Shown piece after piece: positions 37,012 through 48,994 of a stretch of 64,000 nucleotides of DNA. Each line of letters starts with the position of its first letter. The stretch's first letter is position 1. The stretch is taken from NCBI GenBank assembly GCA_030015575.1, contig CM057337.1, positions 340,018,583-340,082,582 of the forward strand, read 5' to 3'. This DNA comes from Agapanthus africanus (taxonomy: Eukaryota > Streptophyta > Magnoliopsida > Asparagales > Amaryllidaceae). Below the pieces are notes generated by a model. The model ran no database searches. It was given only the letters and a program-made list of their open reading frames with translations, and was not told the origin of the DNA. The translations under genes were made by a program, and so were the position numbers.

Positions 37012-38750
37012 TGTTCATACCAGAATATTGTATTTTATACCGCCCATTCTTACGCTCGTTTGTTTATCGGTAGGTACTCTTGAGCCGTATTTGCTAGTTA
37101 AATGCAGGATACTGGTTCTCAGCTCTAAACAGTGAAATTCATGGAATAGTACGACAAATTCCGGATTACTGCCAACCACAGATAAAACACGGGTCTCCGC
37201 TCTCTATCCGTATGTTGCCGCACACCAGTATAAGGGACAAAATGGCAAATCGATGTCATTTTCTTGCACAAAGCTCAATGTCAACACAAAATCCAATATA
37301 TCTACGCGGAGCTCGAGGAAATCATGGCAAAAGATCCACATCACATCACTTTTTGATCTACCAAAATTCTGGAAACATTGTGAAGAGATTCTGAGAAAAA
37401 ATATATACCACACTAAAGAGTACAGACAACCAGGGCACACGACAAAAGATGAAGGCCCAAGCCCTCTTTATGGCCGCGGTTCCGCGGCATAAGCACGCTT
37501 AGGCCACGGAACCGCGGCCATATAGGCTCCGTAGTGGATGAAATTTTAGGGGCTTTTTGGTCATTTCATCATGAGGCATATTGTTGCCCTAGGTTTCCAG
37601 TTCCCTGCCTATAAATAGCCCAGAACTTGCCAAGCCAAGGTGTTCTTTTCATGCCCTCTTTTTGCTAGTTTTTAGTTTACATCTTCTTCTTCTTCTTCAT
37701 CTTCCCTCCATTAAATTGTTGTGAGAGTTTGTGAGTGGATGTTAAATGAAGATGAGGGTTATTTTGTATCATTCTTTTTAGCTCCCCCCTTGAGCTCTCT
37801 ACCTTAACTTGATCTTGCAACCTCTTAAGTGAGCTTGCAAGTTTAAGCTTTGGTCATTGATCTCAAGGGGTTGTATCATTTTGGAATCAATAAAGTCTTG
37901 TCTTTTGTGCTTCATTCACCATGAGTTCTTTGCCTCTTCTTGATCTTGCAAGCTCGTAAGTGAGCTTGCAAGTTTACGATTTGGTTATTGAACCCATGTC
38001 TTGTATTTTGTTCTATGGTTCCTAGTTTCATTTCTTGCTCATTTACTTTCTTGCACTTTAATACTTGCTTTACTTTCATGCACTTAAATTCCATGCACTT
38101 TTAATTCCTTGCTTGTAATCTTTTCTTTTCTTTGTTTATCTTTTCTTCTGCTCTTTTTGGTTCGTTTTGTGAATGGTTGTAATATTTTGTTGTTAAGAAT
38201 AAATACGATATTTTAAGTTAATGTTTCTTTGCTCATTTCCTTTTCCTGTTATTTTCCTTTGAACTCCGCCCAAACGTTACGCAAGCGCTCCGTTAGGCAC
38301 CCTACCCTACCGAGGTAACGGTGATTCCTAAACGCGACCGGTTGCGTTCGGTTTGGCCGGAGGCGAAAGCAAGAGACAAGAATGGAAGGACAAGGGTAAA
38401 TAAGCCAGATTCCACGAATACCGTGCTTAAATCCCCTAATCCACGTTGTTGCCGATTGCTCTAGCTTCAATTGGTCAAGACTCGGCTCAAAAGTTTTGAG
38501 TGCGGATTTCCTTAGCTTACACTTTCGTATCTTTTTTCTTAACAACTTTATACTTGCATATATCACTTAGAATAGAATTGAACAAACATATACAAATTCT
38601 TTATTGACTCGTCTAAAACACGAACGGACATACAACCATCTCCCTGTGGATCGACCCGTGCTCAACCGGCAAGCTGCGAAGCGACACCGTCCTGATCGCG
38701 GTTATAACTTTAGAACTTTGAACATCTGACACGCCAAAAGCGTGCGACCA
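37012..38750 (+). mobile_element. Solo Athila/Tat-type LTR (1739 bp), TSD TGAGT
   Basis: Begins TGTTCATACC, ends GCGTGCGACCA, with TGAGT at 37007-37011 and 38751-38755. The 3' part (GTGGATCGACCCGTGCTCA, then GCTGCGAAGCGACACCG) is homologous to the end of the Athila-like LTRs at 41760-41800 and 49030-49080, in opposite orientation. It contains a GC-rich dyad at 37469-37522 and a TATAAATAG box at 37610-37618. No internal region is present. Confidence 0.88.
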
Positions 38751-39289
38751 TGAGTCGATGCGGTATCTGAAGCAAAAGATGATACGAAGGATGGAAATAG
38801 CCTGCCTCTGACTACTCAGGAAAACACCTACAACCGCCGTGGCACAACGGGGGTGAGTTGCCAACTCGTGAATAGTAAATAACATATGCAGGTAATCGCA
38901 AGTATGCACGTACTGCGCGAATCTAAGATATGCAATTACCAGTAATAACATGTCATATGAATGCAGAATAATGGAAAGTACACTAGCAGGTACAACCAAT
39001 ATATATAAAGCAATAATGATATGACAACAGTATGTAATAATCATGCGATAGGGATATGAGAATGTAAATGTGCAATAATCATGAAAGGTACACTAACAGG
39101 TACTACTAATACATGAAGCAGTGCACTAACAGATAAAAGGGAGGTATGGAGTGAAATATGTCATTTCCACGGAATCCTGACATCGTGGTAGGATCACAAT
39201 CCATCAAGACAAATCAAATCCCAATTCCTCAAATCAGCCCCCAAATTGGCTCTCATATCATCTAAATACCACATCTCCTCAATTTCACA

Positions 39290-39527
39290 ATATCAAGTAT
39301 ATTTCGTATATCCCGAATGTACAACATCAAGTAGATCTCACATATCTCGTATGTACAATATCAAGTATATCTCACATATCTCGAATGTACAGCAGCAAGT
39401 AGATCTCACATAAATCGAATGTACAACATCAAGTGGATCTCACATATCTCGTATGTACAATATCAAGTATATCTCACATATATCGAATGTACAACATCAA
39501 GTGAATCTCACATATCTATCCAGTATC
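39290..39527. repeat. 34-bp minisatellite in the second gypsy LTR
   Basis: This is the same array as at 30228-30465, with the same unit number and only a few base differences. Confidence 0.88.
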
Positions 39528-41720
39528 CAATCCCAAATGAATCTCTTATATCCCGAATCAATTCTCCAGCAAAATTCTAACATCCTAAATATAATGACAT
39601 AATTAATTATAATGAGGTCAATAAACATATATTAGCGTCCCATTCCCCTAATATTGGTGTAAGGGTATATATAACAGCGGCTCAATCCCCTGTTATATAT
39701 ACAAAGGAGTAATTAGAAATATCATGAAACCAATGTGCCAAGCATCGACACAGAAATGCCGATCCATCAGGTGCTGTCTCCATGACTGGCCCCCTGATAG
39801 GTACGTATCATACGCTATCCCGAAAGCTCGAGTGCCTAGCTCTGACCCTCGCATCTCGACGTATCCATACGTACATGACTCCCGTCGGTATCCACATGAT
39901 AGCCGCTGAGTCATTGGTCCTGTCACCGGAAAGTATGGTTCCCCCACTAACCCATCTCCTCACCGAGATTCTTACCCCGTGGTACCTCCGGGCCCCACCA
40001 TGTACCCGTACACGGATCCCTCCTTTCCTCGCGTAGGGTATGTAGGGTTCCTAGGCACACTAATGAGGTTTCACAAGGCATCAACCATGCCAAATTATAA
40101 TTTTTCCGCTGCCGAGAAACCCTAATGCGATCGTTAACTAGAGTTTGGGCGAAACTACAAGCTACTAAACTACTTTAGTGCTAAGTGAACGGAAATACAA
40201 CCTTTGTAGATCCGGTCCTCCACCTCCATAGCTCCGCGTTGACGTCCCTCCGCTGCGATCATCGGATCCCGGACTCTAGTAATGGTTTCGTCGAAGAAAT
40301 GATCGGGCTAGGTCGTCGACTTTGATGCCGAAGATGATCTACGTCGAGGCAACACAAGATCAAGCTCCAACTTCACCAAGCCATGAAACTTGTGGAGAAA
40401 ACACCCTATACTACTTGGCAAGTGGTAGAGGATGAAGAAATAGGAAGTGGGTTCACTTTAGAATTGGATTTCTCACTCTTTTTCTCAAGTCACCATTGAA
40501 GCTAGCAAGCTTCTTTCTTCTTCAAGAAGAAGAAGAAGAAGAAAAAGAATATGATAAGCATATTTAAAAAAGAAAATAAAGTCATTCTTATCATATTAGC
40601 AACCATGGTTAAGTGTAGATAATAAACTAAGGTTAAGTAAATGGTTAGGGTTAAGGAAAGAAACAAAATGGTCAAAGTCTTTCAAAGCTTCAAGAAGCTT
40701 CAAAGAAAATCCAAAGATTGCCACCATTTTATTTCTTTCTCAAATGAATAAATAAATAAATGAATAAGTAAATGAAGCAAATGAAACCCTAACCATTGAC
40801 CAACCATGGTTTAAACCAAACATACACCCAAGTTTGCATGTATCATCAAACATGATACAAACTTGTGCACAAAAATACATCACATATACAATGTGCACAA
40901 ACAAGTGAGAAAAACATCTTAAGTGAACCAATATTAGTTAATGTAAAGTAATATATCAAATATATAATTATACATTAAATCATTAAATCAATACTTGATT
41001 TAACGATCCGGTCATATCGCATATAACCGACTAATATCAATAGTAACAACTTATCGAATCAACACTTGATCCGATAACCCGGCTATATCGCATATAACCG
41101 ATCAATGTCACAAATCGCGAGAATCAAATACAGTATCACATACTGGTATTATTCTCGGTCCCGCACATATCTCATATGCGCTCCTATTTCATTTCGCTTG
41201 AGCCAGGAAACCTCTGTGTAGGACTCTAAAGACTCGTCAATACGCCGGCAGCAGGTGATGTTCATATCAAACACCCACAAGCCGCAAGCGGTCTGCTAAA
41301 CGTAACGGCCACCCGGGTATTGAGCGATCAGAAGATCGACGAGCAAGCCCGCTCATACTCCTGTGAATCAAACCAGTAACACTTACCGTACAGTCTGGTC
41401 TGTTTGTCTGATATGTCGCATATCTTGCCTAGGGGTGGTAAACGTCAGACCACAGTAGCTCGATAAGTCGTGTCGATATGAGGTCTATAACAGTTCGAGA
41501 AGCTACTGGTAACACTTAACAGTAAATCTCAGCAACCCTGGCCAGGGATTTCCGGTTATAGCCAATCGAACACAGCGCAACATCAACTCCCTATACTGGG
41601 AGAGACGAATCCCCTCCTATCGCTCATTGCCTCCATGTGATTCGGGACTGTACCCAAAAATCACCGTTTTGCATGCCCTCTTGGACGTGGTAAGGTGGAA
41701 ATCAAAGCACAGTGGGAATC

Positions 41721-43005
41721 TGATTAATCCAAAAATTTGTATTTTCCGTAATCAGAAACGGCGTCGCTTTGCAGCTAGCCGGTGAGTACGGGTCGATCCA
41801 CAGAGATGGGTAATTTTCTTAATGTGTTTTTACGAGTTGATTCCAAATGTTGTATTGATCGGTTTATTAAATCTATAAAAACCTAGATCTATAACTAAAC
41901 TAAATTAATCTAAATTAAAGTCTCGCTAGGGTTAGGTTTAGGGGAAGTTTGGAGATTAAAGGTTTCCTCACCGCTTTCAATGCCTTTATATTTTTATCTA
42001 TTAGATGTTGTGGTAATTATCAATGAAGTGGATTAGAATCTTTTGGGAAGATATTTCTTCCTCTAGATTCTTATCCTTCCTTTATCGATACTTACCCTAA
42101 CCTCCATGGAAAACGCGCGCAACCGGGCCTTTATACTACAGTGTCACCGTTATCTCGAGGGGTAGGGTGCCGTAGGGAGCGGTTATCCGTGTATGCATGG
42201 AGTTCTAATTCTTGTGAAGGGGCATGAAAGGGGTGAGAGATCTCATCTCTCAAACCTTTTCCTAAGGCTAACCCTAACAAGCGAGGAGATTACTCGCTCA
42301 TTAGGGGATGATGAAACATACTAATTAAAAGAGAATTAAAAGCACAAAAATAAAATTACTTACTAATTTGATGGCTCCCTCCAAGCGAGAATACAGAACA
42401 GATCTGAATTTTTTTTATTGAAAAGAGGCATAGGGTTTTACAATTTTTGATTACAATTTATAAGCAAACAGGAGAATTTAGGGTTACGGGATTCGCACAT
42501 GTGCAATTACAGATTTGCCCACGAAAAATCCAAACCCCCGCACCGACGCACCGACACGGGAAAAATGCACTGACACGGGCACTAAGCGGCCACGGAACTG
42601 CGGCAAATATGGGGGTAGGGCCGCGGTTCCGCAGCCCTTTGGTGTGATCAGTGGACCAAATTTTCTGGGCTGGTTCTTTACACATTGGGCTTTATATTTC
42701 CTTAGTTCTTTTCTCCCTTTGGCTTTTGGTTCTTCTCCAGATCTTTCAGTGAAAACTTGTAGCGATCTTTTAACCGTTTGCCTTGACATTTTAGACCTTG
42801 CACTGTTCTTCATCTAGGCTTGACTAGGATCCGTCTAATTGTTGGTCAAAAGTCCCTTTTCTGTATCAACTTCCGTCTTTTTCACTGTATTCGCTCCAAG
42901 AGCCTGTATCCTGTAATATGCAACAAACGTGCGTCAAGAGTACCTGTTTATTTATAAAACAGATAAGAATAGGGGAATGAAAAATGCAATATTATGGTCT
43001 GAACA
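41721..43005 (-). repeat. 3' LTR of the Athila-like element
   Basis: Near-identical to 48995-50259. Its GC-rich dyad (42586-42635) has decayed by CG-to-CA and CG-to-TG changes compared with the perfect copy in the other LTR. Confidence 0.92.
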
Positions 43006-43043
43006 AATACCCCCAAACTTATCTTTTGCTCGTCCTCGAGCAA
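43006..43043 (-). promoter_or_regulatory. Polypurine tract with adjacent stem-loop
   Basis: On minus: stem-loop TTTGCTCG-AGGA-CGAGCAAA (43024-43043), four bases (AGAT), then AAGTTTGGGGGTATT abutting the LTR start TGTTCAG. The stem is perfect over 8 bp. This arrangement upstream of the 3' LTR is familiar from Athila/Tat elements. Confidence 0.85.
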
Positions 43044-44460
43044 ACTTATTATTTTATTCACTAAAATCCTAACCGCACTTTCGCAGGGATACGCGATTGC
43101 ACTGAGCACGTGCAACAAGCCGTTAAACCTCTAGGTGTCCCTAGTAGGAGGAGTGTTGTCTCCTGAGGGTTTTCAGCGGATTACACCCACAAAATCCTAT
43201 CAACTTGGCTTTTCGACTTTTGTTCACCAATTAGGTTTTCTAAGAAGGAATTCTATTATCTTTTGACTCGCGAATCATCCACCCACATTCTTCACACTTC
43301 CTAATCATCTAACTTAAAATTATATATGTAATGTAGACTTACTTAGCTTTTGGCATCTCTTAAGTCTTCCTTCTAGAGTTCCATATCTACTTAGGAATTC
43401 CTATCAACTCTATTAAAGATACAAGTTCTATCCTTCATTCCTTTCTCTCATTTAAACTCTAATCACATATCCCCACGTGTGTGTAAATATCACCCCTACA
43501 CTTGGAAATTCAAATCAAGCAATCGTACTCCCATCCATTGTCCAAAGCACTTATTAATTCGTGAATTTTGAATTTCGCTTACACATCCTTCATGCGACCG
43601 TTAATACTTCTTGAGGTACCAACAACCGATTACAAGATGCGTTAGCACTTTAAAGCGTACTTCCTAGTTTTGCAACACCCAAGGCTTTTAGCAGTGACTC
43701 CTAAACCAGTTGGTCTAAGGCACTACCCTCGCTAAAGATTTTTCTATTTTTACAGCCTTAAGTAATCATAAAAACCAGTGTCCATTTTTTTTTACCTTTA
43801 TTCACTTTTTTTCTTTTATTTTCATTGTACTAAGGACTTTACACAAGAGCATTTCAAGGTCTCTTCTACTATTCCAAGTTTCAAGGTGCGTGATTGTGCA
43901 AATTGTCGGGTATACATTTTCAGAATCTAGACTTAAGCTAGGAACTATTTTTCAAACTTATATTCTAATAAGAACGTCAATACTCTTCCGTTGTTTCGAC
44001 TTAGCCTAAGAAGTGAACCCAAAATTTGCCTATTTCTAAATAAACTACAAGGCATATACTTTCTACCGTTAAACTTTAAGAAAGGTTATTTTTAGGGTTT
44101 TTAATTTATTAAGTCTAAGATCTAGTTGTTCCTAGCCAGTTAACCTATCTGTCAAACTCAAATCAAATATGGCCAAAATTGAATACAATATTTTTATAAT
44201 TTTTGAAATTTTTCAAATTTTTATGGGTTTTCAAATAAATATGCAAATATATGTACAAATGAATGCGAAGGAAGAAGACATACCGAGCATACCCCCAAAC
44301 TTGAAGTTGACAGTGTCCTCACTGTCATACTAAACCAAGAGGGTCAAAATACCGGCACTCCCCTGTTTATTTAATTTTTTATATTTTTTTTATTGTTAAG
44401 GAAAACAAAAATATATACAGAAAGGCCCTCCCCCAAACTTCATTTAAACTATGTTAGACA
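43044..44460 (-). other. 3' noncoding region of the Athila-like element
   Basis: About 1.4 kb with no open frame of note. It holds a second stem-loop/polypurine module (44290-44327) and a third polypurine stretch (44427-44440). In a complete Athila/Tat element this side of the RT/integrase genes would be the 3' UTR or env-like region. Confidence 0.6.
44290..44327 (-). promoter_or_regulatory. Second stem-loop plus polypurine module
   Basis: On minus: TGACAGTG-AGGA-CACTGTCA (44308-44327), five bases (ACTTC), then AAGTTTGGGGGTATG. It has the same architecture and loop as the module at 43006-43043, but an entirely different 8-bp stem. Confidence 0.8.
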
Positions 44461-47400
44461 TTACTGCCAAACTTTGCATAGACCAAAAGTCAACACCAAC
44501 CAGTTGAAAAATTTATCAGTAAAGAGTATTGGTTGGTGGAAGAATAAGTTGTGGCGGTCCAAAAAGAATTGGGGAAGATAGAAGTGGTGGTATGGAAGGT
44601 ATGGAGGTGAATAGACAGGAGGTGGTGATGAATCAAAACGAGAATGCGAATGATCAGCAATCAGTGGAATATTGGCATTCTCGTAGCTTATTAAAAGAAA
44701 TGGGGGTGATTCAACTTCTAAAAGAGGAGGTTGACTAACCACAATATCCCCAAAATGTTCCTGTGGGTCCTCTATTGACGTGGCATCATCCATCAATTTC
44801 ATATGATATTCAATTATAAGGGAACTGATCTCCTCGATGTCCGCCATAGTCCAACCGAAAACTTGCCGCCTATCTTGTAAGACCATCAAAAGGGCGTTCT
44901 CTTGCTCAAGGGCTAGAGAAGCCGATATGATAATGGGAAAGGTCTCATTCTCACCTATATAAGCATATTCAAGGTGAGGCGGTAAGGACATGAGTTCGAG
45001 TTTGGGAGGCGAAAGAATCATTGCGGAATCTACCTCGAACTCAAAGGACTCCAACACAGGTTCGAAATCACTGCAAACAACCGATTCGGATGGTTCAACT
45101 AACTCATCCAAAAATTCAAAAGACTCATATTCAGGCTGTGAGTCGTCATCATCCGAAAAAATGAAACATTCATAATCAATATCGGTTGTGTCAACGGTGG
45201 TAGGCTCAAGAAGGGACGCACTAGTGGCGTCAAAACTGTTTTCATCAAATAGAAATCTTTCAAGCTCGCAGTCCTCCTGCGTGATTTCGTGAATAGAGCA
45301 AACTTCTCGTGTACTAGTTTTAGGCACGGGGGGCAGTCGTCCCATCTTATAAATATTGAACTCACTAGACATCTTCCCAAAGGATAGAGTCATGGAGCCA
45401 TTGCGACAGTTTATTACAGCATTGGAAGTGGCCAAAAATGGTCGACCGAGGATCACCGGAATTTGGTTTCTTGGGTTAGCAACAGGTTGTGTATCCATAA
45501 CAATAAAATCAATGGGGAATATGAACTCCCCAACTTTGATCAACACATCCTCTAGCTGACCCCTTGGATGGGTGATTGATCGATCAGCCATTTGGAGAGT
45601 ACAACGAGTGGGTTTCAACTCTCCAACCCCTAATTGTTCGTACACGGAGTAGGGAATCAGGTTAACACTAGACCCAAGATCTAAAAGTGGTCGATTAATT
45701 TTCTTATCCCCAATTGTGATTGAAATCGTAGGACAGCCGGGGTCCTTTCGTTTTTGGGGTAAGGTTTGATGGTGGTTAATAGCATTGCTCACTGCACTAG
45801 CCACTAGCACTTTCTTGGGTACTTGAGATGCCTTTCTCTTCGAGGTGCATAAGCCTTTTAAGATTTTCGCGTATGAAGGGACTTGTTGGATTGCATCCAA
45901 GAGAGGTAAATTTATGCTAACCTGCTTAAATATCTCCACAATCTTCTCCACTTGTACAGTTGGTTTATTAGGACTCAACCTGTTTGGGAATGGAGCATTT
46001 TGAAAATTCGTTGAGTCAAATGTCTGTGGAGTAGGAATGGATCCCGGTGTAGATGTGTTCATATTGTGAGAAATGGGTCCGTTCGAGCTAGAAGAAGTAG
46101 AGCCATGTGAAGGGTGGAGAATAGGCTCTAAAGAAAAAGGTGAAGAAAATGAAGAAGGGAAAGGTGACGATGGAGAAGACGAAGAAAAAAAAGAAGAAGA
46201 ACCACCGGCGGGGATGTCATCATTAGTTCCCACATTATTTTGCAACTCTCTTCCGGATCTCAACGTGATCACCGCATTTACATTGTGATTGTGATATGCG
46301 TTTTGTGTGTGACCGGGATTTGGCAATGGTTGAGATGGAAGCTTTCTCTTTTCTCTCTCGCTCAACGCAGTAGTTAATTGTGCAATTTGTGCCTCAATAG
46401 ATTTGATACTGTGATCGTGTGAGGCATTGTTATGCATCAAAGACTGAACATAATTTTCAAATCTTGCTGCGGATTCTGTAGATTGCTTAAGAAATGCATC
46501 TAGACTTTTTTCGAGCGAGATAACCTTATCATCATTTGGTTGAACCAAATTGTTCGTTTGATTTGTATAAGGTTGTTGTTGGAAAGGTTGCTGGTTTTGA
46601 GTTTGTGAAGGTGCTTGTTGTTGTTGTGGAGGAGGTCTTTGAAAATTTTTATTTCCTTGGACTTGTTGATTTTGGTTCCAAGCGAAATTTGGGTGACTCC
46701 TCCACCCCGGATTGTATGTCGAAGAGTACGGATTGTTTCTTTGTCATTGCTGAAATGCAGCATTGACTTGATCTTGTCCTTGAATAGGTGCATTATAAGG
46801 ACACTCTTCGGTTAGATGCGATGGATTCGCACAACAAGTACAAACAGTTCGTGGAGGTAAAACAGGGGCAGGAGAAGACGATGAGATTTTGGTCTCAATG
46901 GCTTCTAGCTTTTTCATAAGTGCGGCCATCTCGGCCTTCATAGCAATCGACATATCTACTTGATGTATGCCTGCCCAAGATTGACCAACAGAAGAAGATG
47001 ATGTGGTCTTGGTACTCTCCCACTGAATTGTTTGCTCACTAAGATCCTCAAGAAACTGCCACGCTTCGTCGCTAGACTTGGAAAGAAAATGACCTTGACA
47101 TATAGTTTCTAGCAACTGCTTCGTTGCCGAGTTCAATCCCTCGTATAATGTTTGGCAAAGTTTCCAACTTTCGATCCCATGATGAGGGCATTGAACAAGT
47201 AGGTCTTTAAATCTCTCGAAGCACTTCCAAAATGGTTCGGAAGGAAGCTGTGAAAATTGTATAATCTCGTTACGGATTCTAGCAGTTTTGTGATGATGAT
47301 AGAACTTTTTCAGAAAAGCTCTCACAAATTCGTCCCAATTTCTAATTGAATGTGATGCGGTGCTATATATCCACTTCTCGGCTAGGTCACATAAGGTGAA

Positions 47401-47874
47401 AGGAATGACCCTTAGCCTTATAGCGTCATCACTTAATTGGGTCATTTTCATCATAGAGCAAACATTTTGGAATTTATTGATAAAGATATATGCATCTTCG
47501 GATTCCAAACCATGAAATTTTGGCAGCATATTGATGAAATCTGGTTTTATTTCAAAGTTGTCCCCATTTGCCGGTGGGGGTGAAAGACATGTAGGTAAAG
47601 AAGTGCGGATGGGGTAAAAGAGATCCTGGAGCGCAACTCGTGCGGGCGCTACAACAGGCGGAAGATTCGGGTTATTCGCACCTAACGGAGGTGGAATCAT
47701 TCCCGTCGGTAAGGTATCGTTGGGGTCGTGTCCCGACATACCTTCGAAAGAAGAATTTGAAGGTGGAGGTAAGGAAATGGAGGGAATTTCGACTTCGGTG
47801 TCGAAAGGTTCGTCGGTCGGTACCAACGAAACACGGACTAATCGGGCATTAGTATCCCTAGTCCAGAGTGACAT
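44461..47874 (-). pseudogene. Athila-like gag-protease ORF, broken by one in-frame TGA
   Basis: The frame is continuous for 1138 codons from Met at 47874 apart from one TGA (46744-46746), 376 codons in. The gag core reads LPKFHGLESEDAYIFINKF, DAIRLRVIPFTLCDLAEKW and WDEFVRAFLKKFY. A CCHC zinc knuckle (C-X2-C-X4-H-X4-C, ending HLTEEC, about 46800-46842) is followed by a Gln/Asn-rich tract. The protease site reads LLDLGSSVNLIPYS: the Thr or Ser of the usual D-T/S-G triad is Leu (45676-45678). Beyond it lies an acidic region and the pre-RT linker (FGWTMADIEEIS). The frame then ends in a Pro/Phe/His-rich tail where RT should begin. Confidence 0.9.
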
Positions 47875-48974
47875 ACACTAAAGGAGTAGTGTAGTCAGAA
47901 AAATAGAAAAACAGAATGTGGGGGTAAGATAACGTCAATGGAGGGAAGCGGTGGAAGTGAGTTGCAAGTTTTCTTAGCGACAAGTTGCAAGTTTAGAAAA
48001 GATTTTTTTTCTTTTTTTTCTTTTTATGTGAGAGTTTTGCAAAGAAGTTTTGAAAAGATACTCATGACGCAAATGTATCAACCATACATGCACAATCAGG
48101 CCTAGATCTAGGGTCGCCTAGGTCTGCTAGACAGCTCCTAACTAGGGCTAGAAATAGGACCTCAAACCGCCTCTTCACCGACAAGTACGGCCAGGTAAGT
48201 GGGAAGGAACCACAATAGTGGGCCTAATTAAAAACCACTAGCCTAGACATCGCAAAGTCAGTTAGGATAAACGGTCGATGCCTATACTAGTCCTTTTCCT
48301 ATTGAGCTCGATGTCCTTAGGTCTGAGTCTAGTATTTTTTTAATTAATTGTGGTCGATGCAAAATGCTTTAAGGTGATTTCTGGGGTCCTGGGAAGGGTG
48401 ATGAAATCCCCACCCAATCTGAGTTTGTTCAATTAGCCCCTTAAAGTCCGATTAAATTATGCAAAAAATAAAATTCACTTGCAATCAATTTTTAGCGCGG
48501 CGCAAAGAAACCTGCAGAAAATCTGTTATTTAGAAGGAGGAGAAAGCATTTTTTAGCGCAAAGAATTCCTGCAGAAAAATTTCACAAAAGATATATTGAG
48601 GTAGGAAGAGAAAGGGTTTAGAAAACAAACAGAGCAGATTTTGCGCAACGAGGCCACGTGGCCGCCGCGGAACCGCGGTCTGGGTGGCGGTTTTGCCGCG
48701 GAAGGGCGGTCGGTTGAGGGAGTCAGGCTCTGGAAAAATTGGTACTGCTCTGTTATGATAATTGCTCTCTGTTCTGATATACAACTTTCTGTTTTCCTCT
48801 CTGTAAATTTCCAGATCCTAGAATCCTCGCTATTCCTGCAAGATTCAAAAGTTACACCCTTCAAACAGATCAAAATTGATAATTTTTTTATATATATATT
48901 TTTTATTTTCAGATTTTTATAATTTTTTTAAAATTTATATCAACCCGAAATTACACAAAAGAATTTTTACGCCA
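47875..48974 (-). other. 5' untranslated leader of the Athila-like element
   Basis: Noncoding between the PBS and the gag start. It contains a GC-rich dyad region (48660-48715, CCGCGGAACCGCGG and GCCGCGG). No splice signals can be judged. Confidence 0.7.
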
Positions 48975-48992
48975 TCCCCGGCAACGGCGCCA
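48975..48992 (-). other. Primer-binding site of the Athila-like element
   Basis: On minus, TGGCGCCGTTGCCGGGGA lies two bases after the LTR end. It is the characteristic Athila/Tat primer site, complementary to a tRNA 3' end (tRNA-Asp in described elements). Confidence 0.9.
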
Positions 48993-48994
48993 TT

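Noticed and set aside
46073..46288. Acidic plus-strand frame opposite the Athila-like gag
   Set aside because: Shadow of the Ser/Pro-rich part of the gag-protease frame on the other strand.
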